Origin: Marinifilum breve
Lineage (GTDB): Bacteria > Bacteroidota > Bacteroidia > Bacteroidales > Marinifilaceae
Length of the DNA: 64,000 nt
Direction of reading: 5' to 3'
Assembly (NCBI RefSeq): GCF_003202155.1
Contig: NZ_QFLI01000002.1
Span: 248,001-312,000 of the forward strand
A program made the position numbers and the translations under genes. The notes under the pieces are model-generated. The model was not told the origin of the DNA. It saw only the letters and a program-made list of their open reading frames with translations, and did no database searches. Below, piece after piece: positions 1 to 7,974 of the stretch; the stretch's first letter is position 1; the number at the start of each line of letters is the position of its first letter.

Positions 1-1
1 C

Positions 2-676
2 ATCGATCAATCTTTTCAAAATGCTTTGTACAAAATCAAATCGGTAATGAAAACCGAAGATAAAGCCATGCTCGAGAAACTGGAAAGTTCAGTTAAGGTT
101 TTTAATGGTCCCTATGAAATTCCTCAAAGAGATTCCATATACCTACAGGATATACAGCAAGCTTTGGTAAAATCGAAAGTGCTGAAATTGAATTACTTTG
201 CCCATTACAATCAAGAGCATTCCATGCGCGAAGTAGAGCCAATTGGATTGCTTTTTTATGCCCTAAACTGGCACTTAATTGCTTACTGCAGGTTAAGAGG
301 TGATTATCGTGATTTCAGACTCGATAGGATACGAAATCTAGAAATTAGTGAAGAAACTTATCATCGCATTTTAGACAAAGCTTTCGAAGAATATCTGGCG
401 CGCGAAAAAGAGCAGTACCAAACCTTCGAAATTGAACTAAAAATGGAAAAGCAAATGGCATTGTATATTCACGAGGCCAAATACTGGTATGGATACTTAA
501 ATGAGAAGGATGATGGACAATTCGTAAACATGAAATTCTTAAATCCTGACTTAAACGGTTTTGCTCGCTGGATTTTAGCAATGACAGATAAAGTTGATAT
601 TCTTTCTCCACCCAATTTAAAAAATATGGTAGGTGAAATGGTGAGAAAATTACATGAAAAATACCAAGACACCTAG
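2..676 (+). CDS. WYL-domain transcriptional regulator, 5' end cut
   Basis: The frame is open from the window edge, so the N-terminal DNA-binding HTH lies upstream and the TTG at 26 is not the real start. The visible part contains a WYL domain: a basic beta stretch beginning VLKLNYFAHYNQEHSMREVE, then PIGLLFYALNWHLIAYCRL and FRLDRIRNLEI. The Arg/Asp pattern of the last stretch is typical of ligand-sensing WYL modules. The C-terminal WCX-like tail ends in VGEMVRKLHEKY. YafY-type proteins of about 320 residues usually repress or activate nearby genes in response to nucleotides or other small ligands. The target cannot be told from this fragment. Confidence 0.85.
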   Translation: MDQSFQNALYKIKSVMKTEDKAMLEKLESSVKVFNGPYEIPQRDSIYLQDIQQALVKSKVLKLNYFAHYNQEHSMREVEPIGLLFYALNWHLIAYCRLRGDYRDFRLDRIRNLEISEETYHRILDKAFEEYLAREKEQYQTFEIELKMEKQMALYIHEAKYWYGYLNEKDDGQFVNMKFLNPDLNGFARWILAMTDKVDILSPPNLKNMVGEMVRKLHEKYQDT

Positions 677-890
677 CCTTAATTTGAATTCAATTAAGCA
701 CATGACTATTTTCTATATAATGAAGCTATGTAGGCAGTTCATCTCATTAATTGCTAGCATATACTTACTTTTATTACGGTTCTAGACTTGAAAATCATTT
801 AAACTTGTAACAACTTCTTATTCTTTTTAACTTTAAAGTTCTGATTACAAACCACCTTATATAAAACGAATTACCTAAAATAAAAAACCT

Positions 891-1814
891 ATGCCTAAAA
901 CACATGTTGAAAAATCAATAACAATTGCCGCTGGACCTGATAAAGTTAGAAGCGTTATCACCGATTTTAACCAGTGGAAACCTTGGTCACCTTGGTTTAT
1001 TCTTGAACCTGAAGCAAAAGAATCTGTATCCGCTGATGGTAAAAGTCATGAATGGGATGGCAAACGAATTGGGTCTGGAATCATAAGCATTGAAGCTGAA
1101 AAAGAAGGCTTGATTCAATATGATCTTAAATTCCTAAAACCATGGAAATCGCAAGCAAAAACCGATTTTATCTTGGAAAAAGTCGATGAGAATACCACAA
1201 AGCTTACCTGGACCATGGATGGCTCTCTCCCATTTTTCATGTTCTGGATGAAAAATATGATGGAAAGATTAATTGGTATGGATTACGATCGTGGTTTATT
1301 AATGCTGAAAGATTACATCGAAAAGGGTCATGTTGATGCCAAACTTGAATTTCTTGGAGAGTCGCAATTTGAAGGTTGCAATTTTGTTGGTATAAAAAGC
1401 GAATGCACCATTGAAACAATTGGAGAAGTAATGGAAGCTGATTTCAAAAAGATCGCTGAATTTGCCAAAGTAAACGAGGATATTGTTACTTGCGATTGGT
1501 TCTCGGTGTATCACAAATTTGATTTTAACAAAAACAAGATTGTTTATACTTCTGGAGTTGGAATTAAATCGGATTCTCAAAACATACCTACGGGAATGTT
1601 TAAAGGAAGCCTTCCTGCTACCAAAGTACAAACCGTTCGTCATATTGGCCCATATGAACTATCTGGGAATGCATGGAGCGCAATCATGTCCATGGAAAGA
1701 GCTAAAGAGTTTAAACAAAACAAGAAAATTCCTCCTATGGAATTCTACCGAAACAGTCCGATGGAAACAGAACCAAAAGACTTAATTTCTGATATTTGCA
1801 TGGCAATCAAATAA
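891..1814 (+). CDS. SRPBCC (START-like) and GyrI-like effector-binding fusion protein
   Basis: This is a 307-residue cytoplasmic protein with two ligand-binding folds. Residues 1-150 begin KSITIAAGPDKVRSVITDFN and continue WKPWSPWF and GSGIISIEAE, the pattern of SRPBCC polyketide-cyclase/START domains. Residues 155-307 resemble GyrI-like/AraC effector-binding domains, with alternating beta strands and the segment TVRHIGPYELSGNAW near the end. There is no DNA-binding domain, so it is more likely a ligand carrier or small-molecule hydrolase than a regulator. This fusion occurs in other Bacteroidota as a stand-alone protein. An intrinsic terminator follows 25 nt after the stop, so the gene is probably monocistronic. 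The ligand is unknown. Confidence 0.8.
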   Translation: MPKTHVEKSITIAAGPDKVRSVITDFNQWKPWSPWFILEPEAKESVSADGKSHEWDGKRIGSGIISIEAEKEGLIQYDLKFLKPWKSQAKTDFILEKVDENTTKLTWTMDGSLPFFMFWMKNMMERLIGMDYDRGLLMLKDYIEKGHVDAKLEFLGESQFEGCNFVGIKSECTIETIGEVMEADFKKIAEFAKVNEDIVTCDWFSVYHKFDFNKNKIVYTSGVGIKSDSQNIPTGMFKGSLPATKVQTVRHIGPYELSGNAWSAIMSMERAKEFKQNKKIPPMEFYRNSPMETEPKDLISDICMAIK

Positions 1815-1838
1815 TAAGTGCTTTAAATATTTAAAAGG

Positions 1839-1864
1839 GACATAGTTGAACTATGTCTTTTTTT
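1839..1864 (+). terminator. Rho-independent terminator of the SRPBCC-GyrI gene
   Basis: The stem is GACATAG, loop TTGAA, then CTATGTC, followed by seven T. It starts 25 nt after the stop codon. Confidence 0.85.
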
Positions 1865-1949
1865 GTTTCTCTAGTACGTCGAATCAAATCTACCTATTAA
1901 TTCCTTGTGTGATTATAGTTCGTTTTAAAAATAATTTGTATAATTGTCG

Positions 1950-2083
1950 AACATAAATCGTAGCACATTGCTACAAGCTTATTTTCTAGCGTAAGGAAGA
2001 CATTGGGGAAATAAGTTCAGATCTTACGGGGGAATTCCGTATACCTTAACTAATTATAATTAGTTGGTGTACGGAATTTTTTA
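1950..2083 (+). promoter_or_regulatory. Structured leader ending in a terminator-like hairpin; possible attenuator or small RNA
   Basis: Three stems occur in a row. GTAGCA-CAT-TGCTAC lies at 1960-1974. CGTAAG (1990-1995) pairs with CTTACG (2023-2028). A long near-palindrome at 2033-2078 (AATTCCGT at the left, ACGGAATT at the right, TAATTA near the centre) runs into six T. The terminator ends about 26 nt before the ATG of the exported ClpP-like gene, which would suit transcription attenuation. It could also be an independent small RNA that ends there. A weak -7-like TATAATTG lies at 1939-1946. No Rfam family is recognised. Confidence 0.45.
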
Positions 2084-2108
2084 TGCACCAACATTAAAGC
2101 ATATTGAT

Positions 2109-2756
2109 ATGAAGAAAGTATTTATCGCATTAATCGTTGTGGCTGCACTTGGCCTTTCTTTTACGCAAATTCCAATTTTACAGGATCTTACATTTGCTAT
2201 TGTTTATAACCTAACCGAACAAACTGATCTAAAGGTTAATGGCAAAACCTTGTACATGGATGGCATAATCAATGCCAAAACTCCGGAACAGTTTAAAACA
2301 ATATTTACTGAACATCAGCATATCGATACCTTGGTAATGTTGGAAGTGCCAGGATCAGTAGATGATGAAGCCAACCTAGAAATTGCGAAATGGGTATCGA
2401 AAAAACACTTGGTGTTTGTATTGGAATCCGAAAGTATGATTGCATCAGGGGGAACCGACTTTTTCCTGTCAGGAAAGAAGCGCATCATTAAAAAGGGAGC
2501 CAAAGTAGGTGTGCATTCCTGGGCTGGAGAAGGAAAAGTTGCTACCGATTTCCCAAAAGGACACGAATATCACCAACCGTATATCGATTATTACATGGCT
2601 GTGGGCTGGAGCAAAGCGGAGGCTGAGAAATTCTATTACTATACCATCGAATCTGCACCTGCTGACGATATCTATTGGATGAGCGACAAAGAGTTGATCG
2701 AATATCAAATCAGCACAGAGCCGATTCAGGAAATGAAAATTGGTATCGATTCATAA
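2109..2756 (+). CDS. Exported or membrane-anchored ClpP/crotonase-fold protein (COG3904-like)
   Basis: The start is placed at the ATG before KKVFIALIVVAALGLSF, a signal anchor; the longer reading would run back into the upstream hairpin. The mature part has 190 residues with the topology of ClpP/crotonase-fold periplasmic proteins: a strand TLVMLEVPGSVDDEAN, the segment SMIASGGTDFFLSGKKRIIK where an oxyanion-hole Gly pair and a Ser/Thr nucleophile would sit, then KVGVHSWAG. In this fold the His after V-G-V is normally part of the active site. The role would be a periplasmic serine protease or a catalytically weak relative. Gene context gives no substrate. The next gene starts 44 nt downstream on the same strand and may be co-transcribed. 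Confidence 0.6.
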   Translation: MKKVFIALIVVAALGLSFTQIPILQDLTFAIVYNLTEQTDLKVNGKTLYMDGIINAKTPEQFKTIFTEHQHIDTLVMLEVPGSVDDEANLEIAKWVSKKHLVFVLESESMIASGGTDFFLSGKKRIIKKGAKVGVHSWAGEGKVATDFPKGHEYHQPYIDYYMAVGWSKAEAEKFYYYTIESAPADDIYWMSDKELIEYQISTEPIQEMKIGIDS

Positions 2757-2800
2757 GAATCTTATCATTGTAGTAAAATCTTAAAACCAAATGTGAATAC

Positions 2801-3286
2801 ATGAAATTAGTATTTGTACAAACCGGAGGAACCATTGATAAGGATTATCCTCACACAACAAAAGGTTGGGCATTTGAATTTGGAGAACCGGCTACCAAGC
2901 GTATTTTGGAAAAACTCGATCCTTCCTTTGAATTCGAAGTGCTTACATCTTGTCAAAAAGACAGTCTTGAAATTACAGAAGAGGACCGACAGAACCTGGC
3001 TGATTTGATAAGCAATCACGAAGGCGACAAATTCATTGTGACCCATGGCACCGACACCATGAGTGAAACCGCAGATTATCTTAGCAAAAAGGTCGGCGAT
3101 AAGCTGGTGGTAATAACCGGGGCAGTGCGACCAGAAAGGTTTTCCAATTCGGAAGCTCCCATTAACCTGGGATGCGCAATCGCCACTGCCAACCTAATGG
3201 ACAAAGGAATTTTTATTGCCATGCACGGCATTGTAAAAGAACATTCAGAAATGAAACGCAACTTAGAGACAGGAAAATACTATTAA
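2801..3286 (+). CDS. Short asparaginase-domain protein
   Basis: These 161 residues match only the N-terminal half of type I L-asparaginase. FVQTGGTIDKDY carries the first catalytic Thr in TGGTI, and KFIVTHGTDTMSETADYL carries the second Thr/Asp pair (HGTDT). VVITGAVRPERFSNSEAP follows the family pattern. The C-terminal domain of full-length enzymes (about 330 residues) is absent, but the protein ends in a clean stop and short asparaginase-domain proteins of about 160-170 residues form a known subfamily, so this need not be a truncation. Without the second domain, asparaginase activity is uncertain. The signal-like ClpP-fold gene directly upstream is its only operon candidate. Confidence 0.75.
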   Translation: MKLVFVQTGGTIDKDYPHTTKGWAFEFGEPATKRILEKLDPSFEFEVLTSCQKDSLEITEEDRQNLADLISNHEGDKFIVTHGTDTMSETADYLSKKVGDKLVVITGAVRPERFSNSEAPINLGCAIATANLMDKGIFIAMHGIVKEHSEMKRNLETGKYY

Positions 3287-3319
3287 CCTACGATATAACC
3301 ATAAACAACAAATCTACAT

Positions 3320-3441
3320 CTTGCCGGATGGGCATTGGAAGGTCAAGCTGCTTATGCACAGAAAACTTATAGAAAGACGGGGAAGTTGAGAACTTGTTCG
3401 AAAATCACCCCGTCGCACTTAAAGTTTTCAAGTATCAGTAG
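3320..3441 (+). pseudogene. Decayed C-terminal fragment of an unidentified gene
   Basis: Reading from 3320 gives LAGWALEGQAAYAQKTYRK and then TGK. After a one-base shift near 3383, the neighbouring frame continues VENLFENHPVALKVFKYQ and stops at 3439-3441. Both halves look like real protein and neither has a start codon. This suggests a frameshifted 3' remnant. I do not recognise the family. The region has no strong upstream coding sequence. Confidence 0.3.
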
Positions 3442-3469
3442 TTTGAGCTTACTCGCCCTAGATTGTTTG

Positions 3470-3498
3470 CTTACTTTCTCATCAATGGAGAAAGTAAG
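3470..3498. repeat. Perfect 11-bp inverted repeat
   Basis: CTTACTTTCTC and GAGAAAGTAAG are separated by seven bases. No T-run follows, so this is not a standard terminator. It lies between the fragment at 3320-3441 and the HU terminator; nothing else is seen in this 340-bp gap. Confidence 0.6.
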
Positions 3499-3572
3499 AG
3501 CCTTCCGGCTTGAGGAGTAAAAGAAATTTCAACTTTTGATACAGGATCAATCCTACCCTCACAATAGGCCAC

Positions 3573-3602
3573 AAAAAAACAGCCACCCCAAGGGCAGCTG
3601 TT
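3573..3602 (-). terminator. Rho-independent terminator of the HU gene
   Basis: On the minus strand the sequence reads AACAGCTGCCC, TTGG, GGTGGCTGTT, then seven T. It lies 23 nt past the HU stop codon. Confidence 0.85.
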
Positions 3603-3624
3603 CCTATGCGCTAGTAGTTGAATA

Positions 3625-3897
3625 CTAGTTTACCGCTTCGTCCATAGCTTTACCAGCCTTGAACTTGATTACTTTCTTAGCAGCAATCTGAATTTCTTTT
3701 CCAGTTTGAGGATTTCTACCTGTTCTAGCAGCTCTTTCAGAGATTGAGAATGTACCGAATCCAATCAATTGAGTACTTTCTCCTTTCACTAAAGATTCTT
3801 TAATTGAATCCATCATTGCATTTAATGCTTTTTCGCTATCCGCTTTTGACAATTCTGCCTTTTCAGCAATTGCTGAAACCAATTCTTGCTTGTTCAT
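3625..3897 (-). CDS. hup: HU family DNA-binding protein
   Basis: This is a canonical 90-residue HU subunit. MNKQELVSAIAEKAELSK is the N-terminal helix pair. FGTFSISERAARTGRNPQTG holds the beta arm with the conserved GRNPQTG minor-groove tip. IQIAAKKVIKFKAGKAM is the C-terminal end. The start is the ATG at 3897; an upstream in-frame ATG would add 17 non-conserved residues and is rejected. HU is the nucleoid-bending protein that compacts DNA. It is monocistronic with a strong terminator. The 150 bp upstream are very AT-rich. Confidence 0.95.
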   Translation of the reverse strand: MNKQELVSAIAEKAELSKADSEKALNAMMDSIKESLVKGESTQLIGFGTFSISERAARTGRNPQTGKEIQIAAKKVIKFKAGKAMDEAVN

Positions 3898-4098
3898 ATA
3901 ATTTTTCTTTATTAAAGTGGGAATATAATAATAAATTCCCCATTTCATTTGATTTTATTGGACTTTCTTGATTAAAATTTTTCCAATTGCTCAACAATAT
4001 AAGCATTTCTTAAGTACAATAAAAATTTTTATTTGGTCTAGATTATAAAAATTCTCATATCTCTGTAATGATTTTAAACACACCAATACGAATCAAAT

Positions 4099-5733
4099 CT
4101 ATTCATGGGTATCCACCATAAACATTGGATCCCGGTTAAAAGCCGACCAATCCTTTTTAAGGGCTTTGTACATATCATCCATACCTTCTGCTTCTATCCC
4201 GCTCTTTTTCAGCTCTAAAATGTATTTCATCAAGTTGTAGCAGGTCGTAAATTGACCGCATGCAATTAAGGAATTCATTCTATCCTGTTTGATATCTTCC
4301 TCGCTCCACCATAGTGTGGTTGGGGCTTCCGAAGCAATCATAGCAACGGTTTTCAATTGTTTTTTAGGAGCAGAAATTTCTCCATTATTTTTCTTTTCCC
4401 CATTCAATTCCCCGATAACCGAGCTAATTCTTCGATTTTTCAAGCTCTCCGAAGAGTACAACAGCTCATAGTTCAGGTAACGGATTTGCTTTAAGAAAAC
4501 GTTATTGATCATTTTCGCACCCGATGTGGCACGCTCTATCATCATGCGCTTTACCAGGTCGATATCCAAACGCTGGAAGGATTTCACCTCATCCAAAAGT
4601 GATTCCGGTACATTCTTTCTAAAAACTGCCTTGAGCTTTCTAATGATATCATTCTTTACATGGCCTGCTATTGCACCTATTAAAGTAAAGCTTAAACCAA
4701 TACCTGTAAGTACACCTCCTACAACATATAAGGATACCCACTCTCTACTCTTAATCAACTCCAAAGAATTAATCAGCATGATCAAAATACCTACCACTAA
4801 CACAGACCAATACATCCAGTGAACACGAACATACTTTAACAGGCTCTTCACTTTCTCTTTGATCGACATTTGAGTCGTATCCTTGGTGCTTTCCGCTTGC
4901 CAGGGCTGCATGTCACTACTACCTACATCGTTTACAATGATTAAATCCAGTGGTTTTGTACGTTGCTTCGAGTTGCTGATGTTCACCATACTCCCAATTC
5001 CCTGATTGTCTACAATACCACCATCCATAACGCCAACACCATGGCAGAAATCAGGAAGACGCTTTAAGGCTTTGTAATGTGGGTCCTTTTGATCACGAAT
5101 GTAATCGTCAGGAAAAACCAAAGGTTCGAAACCAATAGGAAAACATGAGGATGAAGCCACAATATCCGCCAGCTGTACCTTGGCACTGACTTGATTCATT
5201 TCTGCACATCGTAAATTGCCATTTCCAAACACACCCACATTCTGAAAGCGGAAAGCTTTGCCATACGAAAACTCGGTGGCATTAAAACAAACATGTTTCA
5301 AACTAGGAGATGTGCTCTTCTTGAACATGCCAAACTCTCCCTGAAAAATGGGCATATCGGCATAGGTCAAAGCAAAGGCGTTGATGAGCGAAGGCTTCTT
5401 GTACGGATGTTTTGCCCAAACTTCGGTAGATTCCAGCTTTGCTACTGCATCCTCTACCAGCTTGTCCTTTCCAGGCACAAAACTCTGATAAAAAGATTTG
5501 TAGAAAGTATGGAAGTCGAAATTCTCTTCCTGAACAGCCTTTGCATAGGCCACAGCAAGCAAGGAACCTCCACTAACCGAACTTACGGCCTCTACATGGC
5601 TCAATAAGGACTCTCCTTTGTAGCTAATTTTGTTGAGATAGGATACAACGCCCAGTGAAAAAAAGGTAGCGCGATATCCTCCACCGCTAAAACATAAGCC
5701 GATGGATTCGAATGGGGTGATTGGGGTTTGCAT
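4099..5733 (-). CDS. Patatin-like phospholipase with internal membrane segments
   Basis: The 544-residue protein starts with the patatin core. The oxyanion loop SGGGYRA is at residues 16-22, the nucleophile elbow SVSGG has Ser about 54, and the Asp of the Ser-Asp dyad lies in MDGGIVDNQG (about 237). After the core come two hydrophobic stretches at about 303-330 and 335-365 (WSVLVVGILIMLINS, then YVVGGVLTGIGLSF), which would anchor it in the inner membrane. A 170-residue helical, charged C-terminal part follows. There is no signal peptide, so the lipase domain is probably cytoplasmic. Expected activity is hydrolysis of phospholipid or neutral-lipid acyl esters. It is monocistronic. The two membrane segments after the patatin domain are less usual than in soluble homologues. 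Confidence 0.85.
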   Translation of the reverse strand: MQTPITPFESIGLCFSGGGYRATFFSLGVVSYLNKISYKGESLLSHVEAVSSVSGGSLLAVAYAKAVQEENFDFHTFYKSFYQSFVPGKDKLVEDAVAKLESTEVWAKHPYKKPSLINAFALTYADMPIFQGEFGMFKKSTSPSLKHVCFNATEFSYGKAFRFQNVGVFGNGNLRCAEMNQVSAKVQLADIVASSSCFPIGFEPLVFPDDYIRDQKDPHYKALKRLPDFCHGVGVMDGGIVDNQGIGSMVNISNSKQRTKPLDLIIVNDVGSSDMQPWQAESTKDTTQMSIKEKVKSLLKYVRVHWMYWSVLVVGILIMLINSLELIKSREWVSLYVVGGVLTGIGLSFTLIGAIAGHVKNDIIRKLKAVFRKNVPESLLDEVKSFQRLDIDLVKRMMIERATSGAKMINNVFLKQIRYLNYELLYSSESLKNRRISSVIGELNGEKKNNGEISAPKKQLKTVAMIASEAPTTLWWSEEDIKQDRMNSLIACGQFTTCYNLMKYILELKKSGIEAEGMDDMYKALKKDWSAFNRDPMFMVDTHE

Positions 5734-5984
5734 AAGTAGATTGTTTAAATAGAGTTAATTTTTCCGAATGTTAAATTTACAATTTTTCAACTAAGCAAAG
5801 AAATTATTGTTATTCCTCTATTAGATTGTATCCTAAATACAAAGAATTAGAACCAATTTGAAAAGCTAAAACTCCCATAGCACATAAATTCTTTATATAG
5901 AAGAAAATTAGCTATTTTTCATGCTGAAAGAGATGAAGTGTTATTGCTAAACCTCATCAAAATTTAAATGAATTAAAACCTCAT

Positions 5985-6557
5985 ATGAGCACAATAGTAG
6001 ACTTTTACAATCACTTTTTAAAAATACAAATGACCCAATCCCAAGAGGAATATGTTTTGAGTCAGTATAAAAGAGTAAGTGTAAAGAAAAAGACCATCAT
6101 ATTTAGAGAAGGAGATGAAAATACCAAGCACTATATTATTGAGAAAGGACTAGTACGCCTGTATATAATTGATCCGAAAGGAAAAGAAATTAATATTCTA
6201 TTTGCTAAGGAAAATCAAGTGATTGGAGATTTAGCAACTCCTCAGGCAACCTGTTTTTTTCTTGAAACAACTGAGGATAGCATTCTTTATTCCATTGATG
6301 ATAAAGGAATGAAACATGTAGTTGAAGTATTGGGAGCCTCTAATGGAATGGAAAATGGTCTTCGTAGATCCTACGTGAGCATTCAAAGACGACTGGTATC
6401 CATCCTTTCGAAATCGGCAGAAGAAAACTACCTTGAATTCAAAGAAAAATATCCCGATTTAATTCAACGCCTGCCCCAATATCATATTGCCTCCTATTTA
6501 GGCGTTAGTGCTGAGTTTTTGAGTAAAATAATTGCGCGCACAACAAAAGCCAACTAA
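5985..6557 (+). CDS. Crp/Fnr-family transcriptional regulator
   Basis: The 190-residue protein has a cyclic-nucleotide-binding-like beta barrel: KKKTIIFREGDENTKHYIIE, then GLVRLYIIDPKGKEINILFA. A dimer helix and a short C-terminal HTH follow (LPQYHIASYLGVSAEFLSKI). There are no Fnr-type N-terminal cysteines and the effector pocket is not the cAMP consensus, as in most Bacteroidota members of this family. The recognition helix aligns with LGVSAEFLSKIIAR. The FMN reductase/DoxX/pirin cluster lies downstream in the same direction after 375 bp and is a reasonable target, but no operator was identified. Confidence 0.85.
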   Translation: MSTIVDFYNHFLKIQMTQSQEEYVLSQYKRVSVKKKTIIFREGDENTKHYIIEKGLVRLYIIDPKGKEINILFAKENQVIGDLATPQATCFFLETTEDSILYSIDDKGMKHVVEVLGASNGMENGLRRSYVSIQRRLVSILSKSAEENYLEFKEKYPDLIQRLPQYHIASYLGVSAEFLSKIIARTTKAN

Positions 6558-6727
6558 TTCATACGATCTTGAATGACCTACTCTATCCTCCTATTAGAAA
6601 AGACTATTAAGTATTAAAATCTCTCTGTAATTTAAAATATATAACGAATCAGGCTATATTTAAGGCAGAAAGTCTAATTTATTTCAGTCCGAGATATCTT
6701 CTCGGGTCATAAGATCATTTCTGAAAA

Positions 6728-6771
6728 CGTCCTGAGAGGACAATTCAATTTTAAACTGTCCTTTCAGGACG
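6728..6771. repeat. 15-bp inverted repeat between the Crp gene and the FMN reductase
   Basis: CGTCCTGAGAGGACA and TGTCCTTTCAGGACG pair with a single G-T mismatch around a 14-nt loop. There is no T-run on the plus side. On the minus strand four T follow. Apart from this and the -7 box further on, the 375-bp gap shows nothing else. It could be a Crp-family operator or an RNA stem. Confidence 0.6.
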
Positions 6772-6888
6772 TATGCTTGCCTTAATTACCTTCCCCAAAA
6801 CCATGCCTCTAGCTAGAATAAATTGCCCCTAAAACTGCCCTTTCCTACTTTCTTGAACTAGTTCAATTTTTCTTATTTAAAACCATTC

Positions 6889-6896
6889 TACATTTG
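6889..6896 (+). promoter_or_regulatory. Bacteroidota -7 box of the FMN reductase cluster
   Basis: TACATTTG matches the TAnnTTTG consensus exactly and lies 36 nt before the ATG. No clear -33 TTTG is present at the usual distance. Confidence 0.5.
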
Positions 6897-6931
6897 TAAT
6901 ATCAAATACGAACAAACAAAAAATAGATAAA

Positions 6932-7474
6932 ATGAACAAGAAAATTTTAGGATTTGGAGGCAGCAACAGTGCCAATTCAATCAACAAAACTTTAGCTAGC
7001 TATGTGAGCTATAGAATAGAAGATGTGAATGTTACCATTGCCGACTTAAATGATTACATCATGCCATTGTATTCTATCGACTTGGAAACACAAAACGGCA
7101 TACCGCAGCAAGCTTACGAGTTTGAAAAGTTAATCAAAGAGGCAGATGGAATTGTATTATCCCTGGCAGAGCACAATGGCCTGCCTAGTGCCTCTTTTAA
7201 AAATTTGAGCGACTGGATGTCCAGAATCGATCCGAAGGTATGGAAAGACAAACCAATAATGCTTATGGCTACTTCGCCAGGAGAAAGAGGTGGTGCAAGT
7301 GTGCTTGGCATTATGAAAGGACTGATGCCCTATGCTGGTGGCAATGTGGTGAGCGATTTTTCCCTGCCTTCGTTTTACGACAATTTTTCGGAGAATGGAA
7401 TTCAAGATGAAGGATTGAAAAAAGAGCTATTCGAGAAGATTAAAATATTTGAAAACGAAATCAATAAAAACTAA
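6932..7474 (+). CDS. NADPH-dependent FMN reductase (flavodoxin fold)
   Basis: The 180-residue protein begins KKILGFGGSNSANSINKTLA, the phosphate-binding GGSxxxxSxNxxLA loop of the NADPH-dependent FMN/quinone/chromate reductase family. LAEHNGLPSASFKNLSDWMS is the conserved flavin-contacting segment (LPEYNGSxPxxLKNAID in relatives). MATSPGERGGASVLGIMK contains the GxxGG turn. It would reduce free FMN, quinones or azo compounds in the cytoplasm. It heads a three-gene cluster with DoxX (4 nt gap) and pirin, a combination linked in many bacteria with quinone or electrophile stress. Confidence 0.9.
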   Translation: MNKKILGFGGSNSANSINKTLASYVSYRIEDVNVTIADLNDYIMPLYSIDLETQNGIPQQAYEFEKLIKEADGIVLSLAEHNGLPSASFKNLSDWMSRIDPKVWKDKPIMLMATSPGERGGASVLGIMKGLMPYAGGNVVSDFSLPSFYDNFSENGIQDEGLKKELFEKIKIFENEINKN

Positions 7475-7478
7475 TAAA

Positions 7479-7844
7479 ATGAATCAGAAAAGAAATAAAA
7501 TCGTCTATTTCGGTGCAACAGGTATTCTTTCTGTACTCATGCTACTATCTGTAAGCATGTACTTTTTACAAAATGAGACCATAAGTCAGGCATTTGAAGC
7601 ACTTGGTTTCCCAACCTATTTGGTATATCCGTTAGCCATAGCTAAAATATTGGGCTTAGTAGCCATTTGGACAAAAATGTCGAACATGCTAAAAGAATGG
7701 GCCTATGCGGGATTTTTATTTGTATTTACACTGGCTTTAAGCGCTCATGTGGTGGCAAAGGATGGACAGTTCGTGGCACCTATATTGGCAATCGTACTGT
7801 TGGGAGTTTCCTATTTCTTTAATAATAAACTACAATTGAAATAA
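7479..7844 (+). CDS. DoxX-like integral membrane protein
   Basis: The ATG at 7479 follows the FMN reductase stop by 4 nt; the longer frame that overlaps the previous gene is rejected. The 121 residues form four membrane helices: KIVYFGATGILSVLMLLSVS, FPTYLVYPLAIAKILGLVAI, WAYAGFLFVFTLALSAHVVA and PILAIVLLGVSYFF. The spacing, the short charged loop NMLKEWA and the context with a flavin reductase and a pirin fit the DoxX-like family. Its probable role is in membrane redox balance or thiol stress. The biochemical reaction is not established for this subgroup. Confidence 0.8.
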   Translation: MNQKRNKIVYFGATGILSVLMLLSVSMYFLQNETISQAFEALGFPTYLVYPLAIAKILGLVAIWTKMSNMLKEWAYAGFLFVFTLALSAHVVAKDGQFVAPILAIVLLGVSYFFNNKLQLK

Positions 7845-7869
7845 TACAGGCTCAATATCAAGCTAAATT

Positions 7870-7910
7870 AGGATGGAAAACACAGGATATCCGTTTCCTG
7901 TTTCCATCCT
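7870..7910 (+). repeat. Stable hairpin between DoxX and pirin genes
   Basis: AGGATGGAAA pairs with TTTCCATCCT, and inside it CAGGA pairs with TCCTG. No T-run follows (AATAAAA), so it is unlikely to be a full terminator. It may be a processing site or partial attenuator that sets pirin expression relative to the two genes upstream. Confidence 0.6.
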
Positions 7911-7974
7911 AATAAAAAGAGAGAGTGGAATATCAATTGGGCCATCTGATCATTTACATTTAAAAAGCGGAAAC

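Noticed and set aside
2064-2108. Upstream start for the ClpP-like protein
   Set aside because: These codons lie in the terminator-like hairpin, and the signal peptide begins at 2109.
7873-7974. Upstream start for pirin
   Set aside because: It lies within the hairpin at 7870-7910 and adds residues not typical for pirins.
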